From an uncultured Prevotellaceae bacterium (GTDB taxonomy: Bacteria; Bacteroidota; Bacteroidia; Bacteroidales; Bacteroidaceae): DNA of 33,163 nucleotides. Below, piece by piece: positions 16,700 through 25,638 of this stretch. Each line of letters opens with the position of its first letter. Position 1 is the stretch's first letter. Position numbers and translations under genes: made by a program. The notes under the pieces were generated by a model. It worked only from the letters and a program-made list of their open reading frames with translations. It had not been told where the DNA came from and searched no databases. The stretch lies in the NCBI GenBank assembly GCA_946622085.1, contig CAMOPD010000004.1, positions 1 through 33,163 of the forward strand, written 5' to 3'.

Positions 16700-19600
16700 A
16701 TGAGGAAATCTTTTCTAAAGACATGCGGGAGCCAGGCTCTCTGCCGATGGGCATGGATGCTGCTCTTCATGATTCCACTTTCTGCCATGGCGCAGGATGT
16801 GAAGATTACAGGTACGGTTACGGACGCGACGACGGGCGACGAGGTCATCGGAGCTACCGTGAAGGTGCAAGGAGCGGCCGGTGGAACCATCACCGACATC
16901 TCTGGTAACTATCAGATTACGGCCCGCGTGGGGCGCAATCTGGAATTTTCGTATGTGGGCTACAAGACCCAGGTGGTGAAAGTCACCAAGGGCGGCGTCA
17001 TCAACGTCAAGCTGGCTGAAGATGCCCAGCTGATGGACGAAGTGGTGGTGGTGGGCTACGGCGTGATGAAGCGCAGCGACCTCACCGGCTCGGTGTCGTC
17101 GATCAACGAAGAGCAAATCAAGCAGGGCGTCAACACGTCGGTGGAGCAGGCCATGCAGGGCCGCATCGCCGGTGTGCAGGTGACCCAGAACTCGGGTGCC
17201 CCTGGTGGCGGCATCTCGGTGCAGATTCGTGGTATCAACTCACTCAACGGCGGTAATGAGCCGCTCTACGTCATCGACGGCATTGCCATGTCGGGACAGA
17301 CGAGCAGCAACAACTCCGTGCTGAGCACCATCAACCCCTCGGACATCACCTCGATAGAGGTGCTCAAGGATGCCTCGGCAACGGCCATCTACGGTTCGCG
17401 AGCCTCCAACGGCGTGGTGCTCATCACCACCAAGCACGGCCAGGAAGGCAAGCCCAAAATCACCTACGAGGGCTATGCCGGATGGCAGATGCTTCCCAAG
17501 CAGCTCAACGTGATGAACCTGCACGAGTATGCCGAATACTACAACACACGTGCCAAGATCTTCGGATGGGGAACGCAGCAGCAGTATCTCAACCAAGACC
17601 TGCTCACCGACGGTACCAACTGGCAGGACGAGCTCTTCCGCACGGCCTTCATGCACAACCACCAGCTCAACGTGAACGGCGGAACGCAGAACATGCACTA
17701 CTCCATCTCGGGAGGCTATCTCGACCAGGACGGTATTGCCGTGGGCTCTTCGTTCAAGCGCGCCACGTTCCGCAGCAACTTCGACACGGAAATCAACAAG
17801 TGGCTGAGCATCAATGCCAACATCTCGTATTCGTCGACCGACCAGAACACGTCGTTCGATGAGTTCAGCGTCATCTACAATGCCCTGACGGGTCTGCCCG
17901 ACATGGCAGCTCACAATCCCGACGGCAGCTACGACTTCGGAGGCAACCTGGAGTACAACTACAACTCCAACCCGCTCTTCGAGGCCGAGATGAAGGACAA
18001 CAGCCGCGACAACCAGTCGCTCGACTACAACTTTGCGGCCAACATTAAGCCCTTCAAGGGGCTCAACATCCGCATTGAATACGGCGGAAACCGTGGATGG
18101 GGACGTTCCTACTATTTCGTGCCCGAGTATGAGACGGCGTCGCGAAAGATTGAGTCGCAGCTCACTCACGGCAACAGCACCAACAAATATAACTCCTTCA
18201 AGCAATATGCCACCTACGAGGTGGAACCCTGGAAGGGACACCGATTCTCCATCATGGCCGGCCATGAGTCGCAGGATGGCGAGTGGTATCAGGGCACCAT
18301 GGGGCGCAAGGGCTACATCTCGAGCGCCATCAAGAGCATTGCCGTGGGCGACGCTGCCACAGCAACCAACGGCGAGCAGGGTGCCGACTGGGCCATTGAG
18401 TCGTACTTCGGTCGTCTGAACTACAATCTGCTGGAGCGCTATCTCTTCACCGCCACCATGCGCTACGACGGTTCTTCGCAGTTTGCCAAGGGCCACAGAT
18501 GGGGCGCTTTCCCCTCGGCAGCCTTTGCATGGCGCATCAGCCAGGAGCCCTTCATGAAGAACCTCTCGTGGCTGAGCAACGCCAAGTTGCGACTGGGATG
18601 GGGACACGTGGGTAACCAGAACGCAGGAGGCTACTCCTACGGAGTGAGAATGAAGAACGTGACCACCGCCACCGGAACAGCCTATATCCCGGCCAACTAT
18701 GCCAACCCGCTGCTCACCTGGGAGTCTACCAAGGCCTGGAACGTGGGTCTCGACCTCTCGCTCTTCAACAACCGCATAGAACTCATCGTCGATGCTTATC
18801 TGAAGAATATCGACGACCTGCTCCTGCAGGCCATCCTGCCCAACTACCTGAAGTCTGACAACGGTATGTCGCCCGCTTGGGAAAACACCGGTTCGATGCA
18901 GAACAAGGGTATCGAGTTTACGCTGAACACCGTGAATGTGGCCTCCAAGAACTTCCAGTGGAGAACGGGCATCACGCTCTCGTTCAACCGCAACAAGCTC
19001 AAGAGCCTGAACTCTGATTCGGGCGCCCTCTTCGGCAAGGTGAGCGATGACGTGCTCACCAAGACCGACATCGGCGGTGCCGTAGGTCGATTCTTCGGCT
19101 ACAACGTCATCGGCATGTTCACCTGCGAGGACGACTTCTATCAGAAGAACAAGCTCGGCGAGTTTGTGCTCGATGAGAACGGAGCACGCGTGCCCGTGGC
19201 CCGTCCCGTGGTGGATGGCACCACCGACCTGCAGCCCATTTCGCCCGACCGCATCTGGGTGGGCGACTACATCTTCGAGGACGTCAACAAGGACGGCATG
19301 ATCACCGAGGCCGACCGTAAGTATATCGGCAATCCCAACCCGAAGTTCACCTTTGGTTTCAACAACGTCATCACGTGGAAAGACTTCGAGCTCTCGTTCT
19401 TCTTCAACGGCTCCGTGGGCAACGATGCCTACAACTACATACGCCAGGCATTCACCAATCCGGGAAGCTGGGGCAACCGCATGAAGGACGTATTCAACTA
19501 TGCCCGTCTGGGACTCCACGATGAGGAGGGCTCGACCACCGACATCAGCAATGTCTACGTGACCAACGCCAGCACGGCCCTCGTGCAGCGCGTCAACCAG

Positions 19601-19894
19601 TATGATGCCAACAAGAACAACCGTCCGAGCAGCCGCTTCATTGAAAACGCTTCCTATCTCCGTCTGAAGACCCTCTCGCTGGCATGGAATGTGCCCAGCG
19701 TATGGATCAAGCATGCAGGACTCGAATGGGTGCAGCTCTATGTGAATGCCCAGAATCTCTTCACCATTACCAATTACAAGGGATACGATCCTGAGCTCGG
19801 TGCCATCGGCCAGGAAGTCATCCGCCAGGGCATCGACAACTACCGCTATCCTTCTCAGCGCATCTTTAATGTGGGTCTGAAAGTGACATTCTAA
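16700..19894 (+). CDS. SusC-like TonB-dependent outer-membrane transporter
   Basis: A 1064-aa (SusC/RagA family) importer of oligosaccharides across the outer membrane, powered by TonB. Order: signal peptide ending AMAQ, carboxypeptidase-regulatory-like domain (about 35-110, ITGTVTDATTGDEVIGATV), TonB box-like DEVVVVGYG, plug domain (about 125-235, with IRGINSLNGGNEPLYVIDG), then the 22-strand barrel ending in the terminal Phe of GLKVTF. First gene of susC-susD-SGBP-GH5, with 15-38 nt gaps. Substrate is inferred as xyloglucan-derived oligosaccharides from the enzymes around it. Confidence 0.96.
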   Translation: MRKSFLKTCGSQALCRWAWMLLFMIPLSAMAQDVKITGTVTDATTGDEVIGATVKVQGAAGGTITDISGNYQITARVGRNLEFSYVGYKTQVVKVTKGGVINVKLAEDAQLMDEVVVVGYGVMKRSDLTGSVSSINEEQIKQGVNTSVEQAMQGRIAGVQVTQNSGAPGGGISVQIRGINSLNGGNEPLYVIDGIAMSGQTSSNNSVLSTINPSDITSIEVLKDASATAIYGSRASNGVVLITTKHGQEGKPKITYEGYAGWQMLPKQLNVMNLHEYAEYYNTRAKIFGWGTQQQYLNQDLLTDGTNWQDELFRTAFMHNHQLNVNGGTQNMHYSISGGYLDQDGIAVGSSFKRATFRSNFDTEINKWLSINANISYSSTDQNTSFDEFSVIYNALTGLPDMAAHNPDGSYDFGGNLEYNYNSNPLFEAEMKDNSRDNQSLDYNFAANIKPFKGLNIRIEYGGNRGWGRSYYFVPEYETASRKIESQLTHGNSTNKYNSFKQYATYEVEPWKGHRFSIMAGHESQDGEWYQGTMGRKGYISSAIKSIAVGDAATATNGEQGADWAIESYFGRLNYNLLERYLFTATMRYDGSSQFAKGHRWGAFPSAAFAWRISQEPFMKNLSWLSNAKLRLGWGHVGNQNAGGYSYGVRMKNVTTATGTAYIPANYANPLLTWESTKAWNVGLDLSLFNNRIELIVDAYLKNIDDLLLQAILPNYLKSDNGMSPAWENTGSMQNKGIEFTLNTVNVASKNFQWRTGITLSFNRNKLKSLNSDSGALFGKVSDDVLTKTDIGGAVGRFFGYNVIGMFTCEDDFYQKNKLGEFVLDENGARVPVARPVVDGTTDLQPISPDRIWVGDYIFEDVNKDGMITEADRKYIGNPNPKFTFGFNNVITWKDFELSFFFNGSVGNDAYNYIRQAFTNPGSWGNRMKDVFNYARLGLHDEEGSTTDISNVYVTNASTALVQRVNQYDANKNNRPSSRFIENASYLRLKTLSLAWNVPSVWIKHAGLEWVQLYVNAQNLFTITNYKGYDPELGAIGQEVIRQGIDNYRYPSQRIFNVGLKVTF

Positions 19895-19909
19895 ATATAA
19901 TAATGTGAT

Positions 19910-21778
19910 ATGAAAAAGAATAGAATCAATATAATTGCAGCTGCTGCATGCGCTGCCCTCACTTTGCTGATGAGCAGTTGCAGCGATGACTATTTGGAGC
20001 GCCTGCCTCTGAATGAATACACCGAGGAAACCTTCTATGGCGCCGAAGATATCGACGAGAGTGCCATGCTCAGGATGCTGGACCCGCTCTACAACAATGC
20101 ATGGTTCGACTACAACCAGCGAGCCATCATCGGCATCGGCTCCTTCCGTGCCAACGACGGCTGGAGCCCATACCTCAACGGCGAGTTCGCACGCTTCCAG
20201 ATCACCGGCCTCACCACTGAGCTTTCGCAGGCCTGGAGTGCCTTCTACAATGTGGTGACCACCGCCAACTCCATCATCAAGAGTGTGGAGACCAATGCCA
20301 AGGAAGGCGCCAACGCCGACATCATGAACCAAATCAACGGCGAAGCCCGGCTCATGCGTGGCCTGGCCTATTTCTATCTGCTCCGTGGCTGGGGCGAAGT
20401 CATCCTCTACGAAGACAACGATGAGGCTGCCAAGCATCCCACGCTGAAGCTCAACACCGAGGAGAGCGTGCTCAAATTCGTCGTTCGCGACTTCGAGAAC
20501 GCCGCCGAGCTGCTGCCCGAGAAGGCCACTATGGCCAACCATCCTTCGCGCTACGTGGCCAAGGCCTATCTGGCCAAGGCGCTGCTGGCACAGAGCGGTT
20601 GGAACAAGCCCACCCGCGACCAGGCCACACTCGACCGCGTGGTGGCCCTTTGCAACGAAGTCATCAATTGTGGCCAGTACCAGCTGCTGAATGATTATGA
20701 GGACTTGTTCAAAGTGGAGAACAATGCCTGCTATGCCGACAACAACAAGGAGACGCTGCTGGCACTACGCTGGGCCGACCCCCTGTCGGGTAAGTGGGGC
20801 GAAGTGAACACGCTGATCTCCGACCTGGCTTGGTCGGATGTCTGCGACGTTGGCGTATGGGGAGGTTCGCTCCACGCTTCGGTCGACATGATTGAAATCT
20901 ACAACCAGGAGCCGAAGGATTCGTTCCGTCTGCGTGCCACTTTCTTCACTCCCGGACGCAACTACGACTACATTCTGAAGGACAAGGGCGGCTACACCTA
21001 CGATAAGAACTGGATTCAGGTGAAGAAAGGCGTCATTGGCGACAAGGCCGATTGCAACGGCAAGCTGGCTCAGCAGGCCGACCCGTTCAACACCTACATG
21101 CTGCGCTATGCCGACGTGTTCCTCACCAAGGCCGAGGCTCTGCTGGGCAACAACGAGTCTACCAGCAATGCCGAAGCCCTCAGCGCATTCAATGCCACCC
21201 GCATCCGCGCCAAGCTCGACCCCGTGCAGTCGTTCACCTTCGAAGACCTCATTCGCGAGCGCCGCAAAGAGTTCTGCATGGAGTATGTCAACTGGTTCGA
21301 CATGGTCACTTGGTATCGCTGGAAGCCCCAGTACATGCTGAAGTTCTTCAACGACAGGCAGTATCGCGGATTCATGCTCAACAGCGGTGACGTCATCCTC
21401 AACGACGATAAGACCCTGAGCTATCGCGTGGTTCCACCCGGCGACGGCACGTGGTATCATGCCACGTCGTGGGATTCCGACGGCAACATTGCCACTTCCT
21501 ACTGGAATGATGCCGAGCGCTACAACGACGGACGCGTGGTGCGCCGCCAGAACGGCATTGGCGTGAGCGACGACAACCCCATCGTCGAGGTGGGTGGAGT
21601 GCCCCAGGACAAGGCCCACGGCTATACCTTCGACCTGTGGAAGGATGCGCTCAACACGACGGGCGTGCTGCCCATCAAGCTCACCGAGGAGAACATCTTC
21701 ATGCCCTATCCCGAGAGCGACGTGCTGCAGAATCCCAACTTCAACATGCCTGCCGTGGAATATGACTTCGGTGAGTAA
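19910..21778 (+). CDS. SusD-like surface glycan-binding lipoprotein
   Basis: A 622-aa RagB/SusD-family partner that caps the SusC barrel and delivers oligosaccharides. The signal peptide ends with the lipobox LMSSC (Cys24), and the SDD after it fits a surface-export signal. The SusD N-terminal pattern is visible (DDYLERLPLNEYTEETFY), as are the TPR-rich core (GEARLMRGLAYFYLLRGWGE) and the usual C-terminal LIRERRKEFCMEYVNWFDMV. It follows susC by 15 nt. Confidence 0.96.
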   Translation: MKKNRINIIAAAACAALTLLMSSCSDDYLERLPLNEYTEETFYGAEDIDESAMLRMLDPLYNNAWFDYNQRAIIGIGSFRANDGWSPYLNGEFARFQITGLTTELSQAWSAFYNVVTTANSIIKSVETNAKEGANADIMNQINGEARLMRGLAYFYLLRGWGEVILYEDNDEAAKHPTLKLNTEESVLKFVVRDFENAAELLPEKATMANHPSRYVAKAYLAKALLAQSGWNKPTRDQATLDRVVALCNEVINCGQYQLLNDYEDLFKVENNACYADNNKETLLALRWADPLSGKWGEVNTLISDLAWSDVCDVGVWGGSLHASVDMIEIYNQEPKDSFRLRATFFTPGRNYDYILKDKGGYTYDKNWIQVKKGVIGDKADCNGKLAQQADPFNTYMLRYADVFLTKAEALLGNNESTSNAEALSAFNATRIRAKLDPVQSFTFEDLIRERRKEFCMEYVNWFDMVTWYRWKPQYMLKFFNDRQYRGFMLNSGDVILNDDKTLSYRVVPPGDGTWYHATSWDSDGNIATSYWNDAERYNDGRVVRRQNGIGVSDDNPIVEVGGVPQDKAHGYTFDLWKDALNTTGVLPIKLTEENIFMPYPESDVLQNPNFNMPAVEYDFGE

Positions 21779-21816
21779 TCTGACAATAACACAACAGTTC
21801 TTAAAGAGTAACGAAA

Positions 21817-23478
21817 ATGAAACACAATAAGTTCAATACCAAGATGAGCCTGCTCATGATGGCTCTGCTGGCAATATTCCAGTTGGTTGTCACTTCCTGT
21901 AAGGATGACGACGATTCGGGTGGCGGCATTCCGAAGATTACCTCCGTCACCAACACCGACCCCGAGAATCAGATAGAATACACCAAGGCCGGAACAGGCT
22001 CGCTGCTCGCCGTGCGGGGCGAGAATCTGAACCACACGTTGAAAGTGTATATCAACGATCAGGAAGTGTGGTTCAACCCCACGATGAACACCGATCACAG
22101 CATCATCGTGCAAATCCCCTCAGAGGGCAGCGGCTTTGAGCTCACTGCCTTCAACAGCAGCCTGAAGGACGAAATCCGGGTGGAGACCAGTCATGGCACC
22201 GCCACCTATGCCTTCAAGGTGACCGCACCCTATCCCTCGGTTTCGCGTGTGGCAGCTCGCTATCCGCGCTCTGCCGGCGATGTGGTCACGGTGACGGGTC
22301 TCAACCTGGTCGACATTGAGCGCGTCTACGTCACCGACCTCAGCGTCGATGAAATCTATGCCGCCGGAACCGAGGAGGTGGGAGGCAACAAGGTCGACGT
22401 GACCAGCTATGAAATCACCAAGAAAGACCATCAGCCCAGCACCAACAATGCCTACGTCACCAATTCCGAGATGACATTCGTCATCCCCCAGATGCCCTAT
22501 TCTGAGGGAACACTCGTCATCCAGTGTGCTTCGGGCAACGTCTACTATCCCTTCACCCTCTTCCTGCCGGCTCCCACCATCACGGGTGTGAACACCGACA
22601 TGCCTGTCTTTGGCGAGAAACTCGTCATCTACGGTTCCGACTTCATACAGGTAGACGAGGTGAAGATTGGCGACAAGGTGATCAATCCCGAAGACATCAC
22701 CATCGGCGATGCCGAGGATGAGATGGAAATCATCTTCAAGGACTACATGAAACCCACCGAGGGCAGCGACCCCGTGCTCTCCATCACCACGGGTGGTGGC
22801 AACGTCAAGGCCCGCTTCTACGACTACTCCACGTTGCTCACCAGCTTCGACGATGACCGCGCCATCAACAACGGCTGGAGCCCCGATGCAACCTACGAGA
22901 CAGCCGACGGACTCAATCCTCCCTACACCAGCGACGGAAAATATGGTCGCATCAGCGTAGCATCTGAGGGCCAGCAGTGGTGGGGAACCATGATCTACTA
23001 CCGCAAGGACTGGGGCGAGAACAAGTTCACCCTGCCCAGCTTCGACGTCATTCCTGCCGACGCAACGGCCGATGAAGTGTATCTTGCTGCCGAAGTGTTC
23101 AACAACGGGTCAGACTACAACGTGTTCGATGCCGACGGCTTTGCCATCGCCAGCGGCTACATACGCTACATGGTGCAGCCCCACGACGGCTCAGAGAACA
23201 TCTACGAGCAGATGACCGGATGGGAAGAATATCCCACCAAGGCCATCTTCGACGGGCTCATCCTGGCCGACGTCGACGGCAAGGCTCCCGTGGGCGAGTG
23301 GTATCGCCACGTGCTCCCGCTCAGCAAGTTCGCATGCTATGCCGGCAAGAGCTATGCCGACATCGTCAATACCGGTCTCAGCCAGTTCCGCCTGCAGTCC
23401 ATCAATCAGGGCACGGCCAAGACCCACGTTGACGTCTGCTTCGACAATATCCGCATTTTCTATAAGAAGAAAAACTAA
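21817..23478 (+). CDS. Surface glycan-binding protein with Ig-like (IPT/TIG) domains
   Basis: A 553-aa lipoprotein (lipobox VVTSC, Cys28, followed by KDDDD, a strong surface-export signal) in the SusE/F position. About three Ig-like domains (35-330; for example IPKITSVTNTDP and APTITGVNTDMPVFGEKLVI) act as a spacer. A C-terminal binding domain (about 335-553) is rich in exposed aromatics (EGQQWWGTMIYYRKDWGE). Domain layout matches the SGBP-B type of xyloglucan loci. It has no catalytic motif. Gaps of 38 nt upstream and 15 nt downstream place it in the susC operon. Confidence 0.9.
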   Translation: MKHNKFNTKMSLLMMALLAIFQLVVTSCKDDDDSGGGIPKITSVTNTDPENQIEYTKAGTGSLLAVRGENLNHTLKVYINDQEVWFNPTMNTDHSIIVQIPSEGSGFELTAFNSSLKDEIRVETSHGTATYAFKVTAPYPSVSRVAARYPRSAGDVVTVTGLNLVDIERVYVTDLSVDEIYAAGTEEVGGNKVDVTSYEITKKDHQPSTNNAYVTNSEMTFVIPQMPYSEGTLVIQCASGNVYYPFTLFLPAPTITGVNTDMPVFGEKLVIYGSDFIQVDEVKIGDKVINPEDITIGDAEDEMEIIFKDYMKPTEGSDPVLSITTGGGNVKARFYDYSTLLTSFDDDRAINNGWSPDATYETADGLNPPYTSDGKYGRISVASEGQQWWGTMIYYRKDWGENKFTLPSFDVIPADATADEVYLAAEVFNNGSDYNVFDADGFAIASGYIRYMVQPHDGSENIYEQMTGWEEYPTKAIFDGLILADVDGKAPVGEWYRHVLPLSKFACYAGKSYADIVNTGLSQFRLQSINQGTAKTHVDVCFDNIRIFYKKKN

Positions 23479-23493
23479 AAACCCCTTAACAAG

Positions 23494-24933
23494 ATGATGA
23501 AAATGAAAAAAATAATGAGTTTTTCGCTCCTGCTGCTCCTGGGCCTCATGGTCTGGAGCTGCAGCGACGACGAGAAGACGGCCAATGGCACTCAGATGCG
23601 GCTCTTCAAGGATGGTGCCGAAATATCCGAACTAAAGTTCTCTCTCGGTGCCAGCAGCCAGATGGTGGGCGTCTTCTCCGATGCCGACTGGGATGCCTCG
23701 CTGAGCGACGAAAGCTGGTGCACCATCTCCAATCATGCCGGATTTGTAGACGGCGACAGCATTCAGTACATCCGCGTTTCGGTGGAGAAGAACACTGGCG
23801 AAGCCCGCTCCGTCACGCTCACCGTCAAGGCTGGCAGCATGCAGCGCACGCTCGTCATCAACCAAAGCGGCATGGGCACTGACCCGGGCGACACCTTCCC
23901 CAGCTCATACGCCACGCTCGAAAACTTCGTTCTGGGCTACAACCTGGGCAACACCCTCGACTCCAACCCCGAGGGCGACTGGTGGGACCCCACCGGCAAG
24001 ACTCCCATCGACTATGAGACGCAATGGGGACAGCCGGAGACCACTCAGGAAATCATCGATGCCATCGTGGCCAAGGGCTTCAACCTTATCCGTGTGCCCG
24101 TCACCTGGCGGCCCCACATGGACGATGAAGGCAACGTGGATGCTGCCTGGATGGCACGTGTGAAGGAAGTGGTAGACATGGTGATGAAGACCGGTGCCTA
24201 CTGCATCATCAACGTGATGCACGACACAGGAGCCTCCGGCTCTGCCTGGCTGCAGGCCAACATGGAGACCTATCCCACCTCCTCGGTGCTCTACAAGAAA
24301 CTCTGGACGCAGATAGCCACCACCTTCCGCGACTATGGCGACCACCTGCTCTATGAGTCGTTCAACGAGATCCTCTACACCAACTCCAACGACGGTTGGA
24401 CGGCACCCGCTGCTGGCAGCGACAGCTACGAGGCCATTCGCCGCCTCCACCAGGACTTCGTTGACGCCGTGCGCGCCACGGGCGGCAACAACGAGTATCG
24501 CAACCTCGTCATCAACCCCTATTCGGCAGGCAACACCGAGACCATCCTCAACGAGATCATCGTGCCCGAAGACCGCCACTCCAACCACCTGATGATGTCA
24601 ATCCACTCCTATGACCCCTACAACTTCTGCAACGACAACGGGGAGTGGAATATCGACTACTTCACCGACGACTGCAAGGCCGAGATCGACGGCGTCTTCC
24701 AGCGCCTCATCAAGCGCTCCAGCGACCTGGGCATACCCGCCTTCTTCGGTGAGTTTGGAGCCATCGACGCCAAGAAAGACATCGACGAGCGCGTGAAGTA
24801 TGCCACCTACGTGGCTCAGAAGTTCCGCGAATACGGCACCACAGGACTCTGGTGGATGGGACTCATCGACCGCCGCACCCTCACGTGGACTGAGGAGCCC
24901 ATCGTGGAGGCCCTCTTCCAGAACATCCGCTAA
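23494..24933 (+). CDS. BACON-GH5 endo-beta-glucanase (GH5_4-like, probable endo-xyloglucanase)
   Basis: A 479-aa surface lipoprotein (VWSC, Cys23, followed by SDDE). Residues about 38-128 form a BACON domain (Ig-like, ending QRTLVINQSG). The GH5 barrel follows: GYNLGNTLDS, GFNLIRVPVTW, acid/base Glu292 in ESFNEI and nucleophile Glu420 in FFGEFGA. The NLGNTLD start and HMD...VKEVVDMVM pattern fit subfamily 4, which includes the BACON-GH5 backbone-cutting enzyme of the B. ovatus xyloglucan locus. The strand-4 motif reads VMHD where HH(E/D) is common. Last gene before a strong terminator, so it probably makes the first extracellular cut. Confidence 0.92.
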   Translation: MMKMKKIMSFSLLLLLGLMVWSCSDDEKTANGTQMRLFKDGAEISELKFSLGASSQMVGVFSDADWDASLSDESWCTISNHAGFVDGDSIQYIRVSVEKNTGEARSVTLTVKAGSMQRTLVINQSGMGTDPGDTFPSSYATLENFVLGYNLGNTLDSNPEGDWWDPTGKTPIDYETQWGQPETTQEIIDAIVAKGFNLIRVPVTWRPHMDDEGNVDAAWMARVKEVVDMVMKTGAYCIINVMHDTGASGSAWLQANMETYPTSSVLYKKLWTQIATTFRDYGDHLLYESFNEILYTNSNDGWTAPAAGSDSYEAIRRLHQDFVDAVRATGGNNEYRNLVINPYSAGNTETILNEIIVPEDRHSNHLMMSIHSYDPYNFCNDNGEWNIDYFTDDCKAEIDGVFQRLIKRSSDLGIPAFFGEFGAIDAKKDIDERVKYATYVAQKFREYGTTGLWWMGLIDRRTLTWTEEPIVEALFQNIR

Positions 24934-24960
24934 GCAGCAACTCCTTCATTCTTTATATTA

Positions 24961-25003
24961 CGCCCGCGCATGATATCCCTGCGCGGGCGTTTTGTGTTTT
25001 GTG
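24961..25003 (+). terminator. Intrinsic terminator of the susC operon
   Basis: Perfect 9-bp GC stem (CGCCCGCGC 24961-24969 / GCGCGGGCG 24981-24989), an 11-nt loop and TTTTGTGTTTTG directly after it. It starts 27 nt past the GH5 stop. Confidence 0.92.
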
Positions 25004-25088
25004 GTCATCTCTGCCCACGCATCCCCGTCCCCCCACCGCCATATCCACACAATAACCCGAATCAGCCCTCAGAATGGCGGCCATATTC

Positions 25089-25296
25089 TTGTAATTTTTT
25101 TACAAAACGGGAAGGCAGCCGTTCGCCCCCGTTCACTAAGCACGCCACTCACGATGAGTAAATGGCGTGCTTACGAGGCGTGAGTGGCGTGCTTACTCAT
25201 CGTAAATGGCGTTCTTACTCCCAAAACTGATTTTCAGCACTTTACGAAGGCGCGCTGCGAAGGCATAAAAGATTGTGAAATTATTTTACAAAACGC
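25089..25296. repeat. Palindromic intergenic repeat family B, copy 2 (apparently complete)
   Basis: A hairpin with perfect 11-bp arms (25137-25147 / 25163-25173) continues into three tandem units of about 22 bp beginning TGGCGTGCTTAC or TGGCGTTCTTAC. It is flanked on both sides by direct repeats of a TTGT(GA)A...TTTACAAAACG motif (25089-25111 and 25273-25296). It matches copy 1 at the window start in opposite orientation. It fills much of the 705-nt gap between GH5 and the HTCS gene; the rest of that gap holds a terminator and a promoter. Confidence 0.85.
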
Positions 25297-25571
25297 AAGC
25301 GCCTCCCCGGAAGGCTTTGCCTGTTTCATGTGCTGACGTGCCGACAGCGCGTCAGCGCCTGCTGAGCGTGCTTCCCCATCAAGACTTCAACCCTGCTGAT
25401 GAACTTCTGTATGAGAACAGGCACGTCCCGTCATGGAGGCATGCAATCCCACTATCGATAAGAACCAACGGTGACACTTGTGCAGACAGACATTGACAGG
25501 AATCAGGCGGGAAGCTTGTCGGACAGTAATATAAAAAATGTTTATTTCTGCGCATTGGTTGTTTTTTTTCT

Positions 25572-25579
25572 TATTTTTG
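25572..25579 (+). promoter_or_regulatory. -7 box of the HTCS gene
   Basis: TATTTTTG matches TAnnTTTG, 60 nt before ATG 25639; the -33 is weak. It makes the track start at 25471 impossible for this transcript. Confidence 0.65.
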
Positions 25580-25638
25580 CATCAATAATCAGAACTTTAC
25601 CATTGACGTTTTTACCACACACAATCAATCATCCGCAT

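Noticed and set aside
17240-20542. 1100-aa minus-strand ORF opposite susC/susD
   Set aside because: Shadow of the SusC/SusD codons; it crosses a gene boundary and has no domain or promoter.
24970-25183. Two short ORFs after the GH5 gene
   Set aside because: They begin inside the terminator and run into the repeat, with no similarity or start signal.
25137-25216. CRISPR-like array in the tandem units
   Set aside because: Units are contiguous with no unique spacers, and no cas genes are present; it is a palindromic repeat.
25471-25638. Upstream start of the HTCS ORF
   Set aside because: It lies before the predicted promoter; the signal peptide begins at ATG 25639.
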